DNA of 64,000 nt from Pseudoalteromonas phenolica (lineage in GTDB: Bacteria; Pseudomonadota; Gammaproteobacteria; Enterobacterales; Alteromonadaceae), in NCBI RefSeq assembly GCF_001444405.1, contig NZ_CP013187.1, positions 496,001 through 560,000 of the forward strand. Direction: 5' to 3'. Positions 61,331 to 64,000 of the stretch are shown here, one piece after another. Every line of letters begins with the position of its first letter. Position 1 is the stretch's first letter. The notes beneath the pieces were generated by a model that saw only the letters and a list, made by a program, of their open reading frames with translations, did no database searches and had not been told where the DNA came from. A program made the position numbers and the translations under genes.

Positions 61331-63404
61331 AATTGTGTTCCCATTTACTCAAGAGATCATAGATGGCAATTTGCGAACGTACTTTTTTACGGTTACCTCG
61401 GGCAACGTATTTATTTTGTTGTTCGACATCTATGATTCTTGCTTTACAGCAATCTTTAAATTGTAGCTCTAAAATATTGATGATTAACTGCTTTAAGTGC
61501 TGATCGTAAATAGGCACACCGGCTTCAACACGGTGATCTAAATTTCGCGTCATCCAGTCAGCTGAAGAAATATAAATCTGCTGGTCGCCTTGGTTTTCGA
61601 ACACCATTACCCGAGGGTGTTCTAAAAAGCGATCAACGATACTGATAACTGAGATGTTATCGCTAAATTTCGGTAATCCGGGGACCAGTGCACACATGCC
61701 ACGAACAATAATACGAATTTTTACACCCTGTCGAGCAGCACTGTAGAGCAAATCAATGAGCTGTTTGTCGACTAGATTATTCACTTTTATGGTGATTTGT
61801 GCAAATTTACCATTCTTAGCAGCTAAAATTTCATTCTCTATGCCCTGACAAATGCGCTCTCGGGCATTTAATGGTGAAATTTGTAGGTGCTTAAAAGTAA
61901 ATGGGCGATAACTGGTTTCGATGAATCTGAAGACCTCATCACATTCATCACAGATTTCGTTGTGTTTAGTGAATAGGCTGAAGTCAGTGTAAATTCGGGC
62001 TGTCTTTTCGTGGAAATTGCCCGTACCGATGTGGGCATATTTTACAATCTTACCTTTTTCTTTTCGGTGTATTACGCAGAGCTTGCTGTGAACTTTTAGT
62101 GCTGGCAAACCAACCAGTACCTTGATACCCGCTTCGCTGAGTAATTTAGCCCATTCAATGTTGTTTTGTTCATCAAAGCGCGCTTTTAGTTCAACCATGA
62201 CGGTGACTTTCTTACCGTTTTTGGCGGCATTAATTAACGAAGAAACTAGTCTTGAACGGGAGGCTACACGATAAATATTAATTTTAATTTGAGTGACCTT
62301 GGGGTCATAGGCTGCCTGACGAACATATTCAAGCATATGGTTGAACGTATGATACGGATAATAAAGTAAAATATCTTGCTCTGAGATGGCCTTAAAAACA
62401 CTGTCGTGCTTGGCAAAAGCGTTACTAGTAAGCGGTTTTAAAGGCTTATTTTCTAAATGCTTACGGCCAACATTAGGAAAAGAAATAAAGTCTCTAAAAT
62501 TACGATAGCGACCACCTGGGATGAGTGCATCTTGTTGGCTTGCGCCAAGTCGTTTTTTTAGTACCTTTAGCATCTCGTCAGGCATCGCTTGGTCATAGAC
62601 CATACGTACCGGCTCAGCATAAAGGCGCTGCTTTAAGCCTTTCGACATTTTATCGAGTAAGCCTTCTTCAATCTCATTATCTAAATTGTATTCAGCATCA
62701 CGTGTTAGTTTGATTGAATAGCCTTCAATGCTGTCAAACTTAACAAAACTCTTAAAAACTTCAGCCAAATAAAACTCGACCACATCATCAAGCATGACAA
62801 TGGTTTTATGACGGCGGCTTTTTTCTGACGGTAAAATGACGAATCGATCTAGCCTATCAGTGGGTATTTCTAATAAGGCATACTGAGACTTCTCACCTTG
62901 CATATGAATAAAAAGGTAAGTCATCGCATCATTAATGTTACTCGAGTAATCTTTTGATTCGGTGAGTAACATGGGTGACATATGCTGTAGGACTTGGTCT
63001 TTAAAAAAGTCTTCTAGCCAGTCTTTGTGAAAGTTAGATAAGTCAGTTGGCTGGCGGATATGAATGTTTTGTTTGTCGAGATCAGCTAACAACTGGTGGT
63101 GGATCTGATTGAATTTTTTACCGAGTGATAATACTTTCTTATTAACTTGATTAAGTAGTTCTTCATCAGCGTCAAAGTGGGCATCTGACAAGCTATTTAA
63201 TAGAATTTTTCTTTTTAAATCAGCAACTCTGACCCTAAAAAACTCATCTAAATTATTTGAGAAAATACCCAAAAATCGCAGTCTTTCAATAAGTGGATTA
63301 TTTTGGTCTTTGGCTTCTTGAAGAACGCGTTCGTTGAACGAAAGCCAGCTTAATTCTTTGGCAAAGTAACTAATATTAGTTGAGGTGTGTGGTACAGAAT
63401 GCAT
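61314..63404 (-). CDS. ppk1: Polyphosphate kinase 1
   Basis: 696 residues with the four-domain PPK1 layout. The N-terminal domain begins FAKELSWLSFNERVLQEA. Catalytic histidines lie in LKVHSKLCVIHR (autophosphorylated His) and HIGTGNFHEKTARIYTDFS. The C-terminal HKD-like region has SSADWMTRNLDHRVE. It makes polyphosphate from ATP reversibly, at the membrane. In operon with ppx, which overlaps its 3' end. Confidence 0.97.
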   Translation of the reverse strand: MHSVPHTSTNISYFAKELSWLSFNERVLQEAKDQNNPLIERLRFLGIFSNNLDEFFRVRVADLKRKILLNSLSDAHFDADEELLNQVNKKVLSLGKKFNQIHHQLLADLDKQNIHIRQPTDLSNFHKDWLEDFFKDQVLQHMSPMLLTESKDYSSNINDAMTYLFIHMQGEKSQYALLEIPTDRLDRFVILPSEKSRRHKTIVMLDDVVEFYLAEVFKSFVKFDSIEGYSIKLTRDAEYNLDNEIEEGLLDKMSKGLKQRLYAEPVRMVYDQAMPDEMLKVLKKRLGASQQDALIPGGRYRNFRDFISFPNVGRKHLENKPLKPLTSNAFAKHDSVFKAISEQDILLYYPYHTFNHMLEYVRQAAYDPKVTQIKINIYRVASRSRLVSSLINAAKNGKKVTVMVELKARFDEQNNIEWAKLLSEAGIKVLVGLPALKVHSKLCVIHRKEKGKIVKYAHIGTGNFHEKTARIYTDFSLFTKHNEICDECDEVFRFIETSYRPFTFKHLQISPLNARERICQGIENEILAAKNGKFAQITIKVNNLVDKQLIDLLYSAARQGVKIRIIVRGMCALVPGLPKFSDNISVISIVDRFLEHPRVMVFENQGDQQIYISSADWMTRNLDHRVEAGVPIYDQHLKQLIINILELQFKDCCKARIIDVEQQNKYVARGNRKKVRSQIAIYDLLSKWEHNYAQHT

Positions 63405-63506
63405 GATCTATCCATGGGTAATCAAAGGTACAACAGCAAAATATATGGGGTTTGTGTGACACTTATATGACAGGCTTATTCCTCAGCCTGCCATAACATT
63501 TAATGA

Positions 63507-64000
63507 TTATTCACTTTCAATATCAACGACTAGGTCGCTGGTAATTGACTCTAGTGCTTCAATTACATTGTCTTTGTGCATACCCGCAGGTAAAGTGACG
63601 GTGGCGAATGCACTAAAGATCGGCACTCCCCAGTTTGGCGCACTGCGCTGGCGAGAGTTTAAGTGGGTAATGTTCGCGCCTTTATGGCGTATGACACTAG
63701 AAAGTTCTTTTACGATCCCCGGTCTGTCATTACCTGTTATCACTAAATTGAGTGTTTCAGGTGTCTGAACTGCAGCGTCTGTGTCGCCAGACTCAATATG
63801 CACCTCTAAACCTGACAGCGTATTTAATGCTGATTGTATTTCCTGCAGATGCTCCTCTGCTACGCCAATCTGAATTATACCTGCAAATTGACCTGCTAAA
63901 TGACTGAGGTTACTGGTCATCCAGTTACCGTGATGTTCAAGGATGGTTGCTGAGATTTCGTCAACGAGACCCGGCCGGTCCTTACCTATTATTGTTAAAA
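63507..64000 (-). CDS. gcvR: GcvR-type ACT-domain regulator, 5' end outside window
   Basis: The frame stays open to the window edge. The visible 164 residues contain two ACT domains: LTIIGKDRPGLVDEISATIL at the edge, and NLVITGNDRPGIVKELSSVI in the middle. GNWMTSNLSHLAGQFAGII is typical of GcvR. In E. coli GcvR inhibits GcvA and so represses the glycine-cleavage operon when glycine is low. Only a few N-terminal residues should be missing. CAGGCT/AGCCTG (63471-63490) after the stop is a weak possible terminator. Confidence 0.85.
   Translation of the reverse strand, partial: LTIIGKDRPGLVDEISATILEHHGNWMTSNLSHLAGQFAGIIQIGVAEEHLQEIQSALNTLSGLEVHIESGDTDAAVQTPETLNLVITGNDRPGIVKELSSVIRHKGANITHLNSRQRSAPNWGVPIFSAFATVTLPAGMHKDNVIEALESITSDLVVDIESE

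Noticed and set aside
1..64000. tRNA or rRNA genes
   Set aside because: No clover-leaf or rRNA-like sequence recognised in the intergenic gaps, including next to the transposon ends.

Overview
The window looks like a chromosome segment of a marine gammaproteobacterium, almost certainly Pseudoalteromonas. The strongest reason is a complete bmp-type locus for brominated phenols and pyrroles (ten genes, 33.6-44.8 kb), which is known from P. luteoviolacea and P. phenolica. Moderate A+T content, S8 protease with twin PPC domains, YjbH, ppk/ppx and EAL-HDOD genes fit the same group.

Layout. (1) 1-4.7 kb: end of an exopolysaccharide-type region (YjbH C-terminus, ugd, galU) with a decayed metallo-beta-lactamase-fold gene and two copies of a composite intergenic repeat. 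(2) 4.7-8.4 kb: secreted subtilisin-like protease, and a yhiN-family flavoprotein gene. (3) 8421-24766: an intact-looking 16.3 kb Tn7-like transposon inserted against the yhiN stop codon. It has 27-bp terminal inverted repeats (26/27 identical), internal TnsB-type repeats, tnsA-tnsB-tnsC and two different tniQ/tnsD genes. No CRISPR-Cas or recognisable TnsE is present. Its cargo is one minus-strand run of overlapping or closely spaced genes: a small HTH gene, hsdR, hsdM, hsdS, then a Kiwa-like pair (kwaA, kwaB) and an uncharacterised proteasome-fold (Ntn-hydrolase-like) protein. (4) 25-33.3 kb: lipoprotein, LuxR-type regulator, TauE/SafE permease, and a tetR-HlyD-RND efflux operon; matching palindromes sit before tetR and before luxR. 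(5) 33.6-44.8 kb: bmp8-9-10 on the minus strand and bmp1-7 on the plus strand. (6) 44.9-54 kb: secreted LNS2/lipin-like phosphatase, secreted zinc phospholipase C, TonB-dependent receptor with a divergent two-component system, and an ornithine/lysine-type decarboxylase. (7) 54.2-59.8 kb: a three-gene signalling operon whose kinase has an ETR1-like (ethylene receptor) membrane domain with all the ligand-site residues compared conserved, then an EAL-HDOD protein. (8) 59.8-64 kb: ppx, ppk1 and a partial gcvR-type ACT regulator.

How parts work together. The transposon carries a compact anti-phage island: restriction, membrane-associated Kiwa and a possible third effector, preceded by an HTH gene that may control it. 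In the bmp locus, Bmp1-4 should make brominated pyrrole from proline, Bmp6 and Bmp5 should make bromophenol from chorismate, Bmp7 should couple the halves, and Bmp8-10 should supply debromination and electron transfer. The best candidates for undescribed biology are the Ntn-hydrolase-like gene joined to hsd-Kiwa, the dual-TniQ element at yhiN with outward-reading tns genes, and the ethylene-receptor-like kinase operon. All calls are from reading the sequence; no database search was run.
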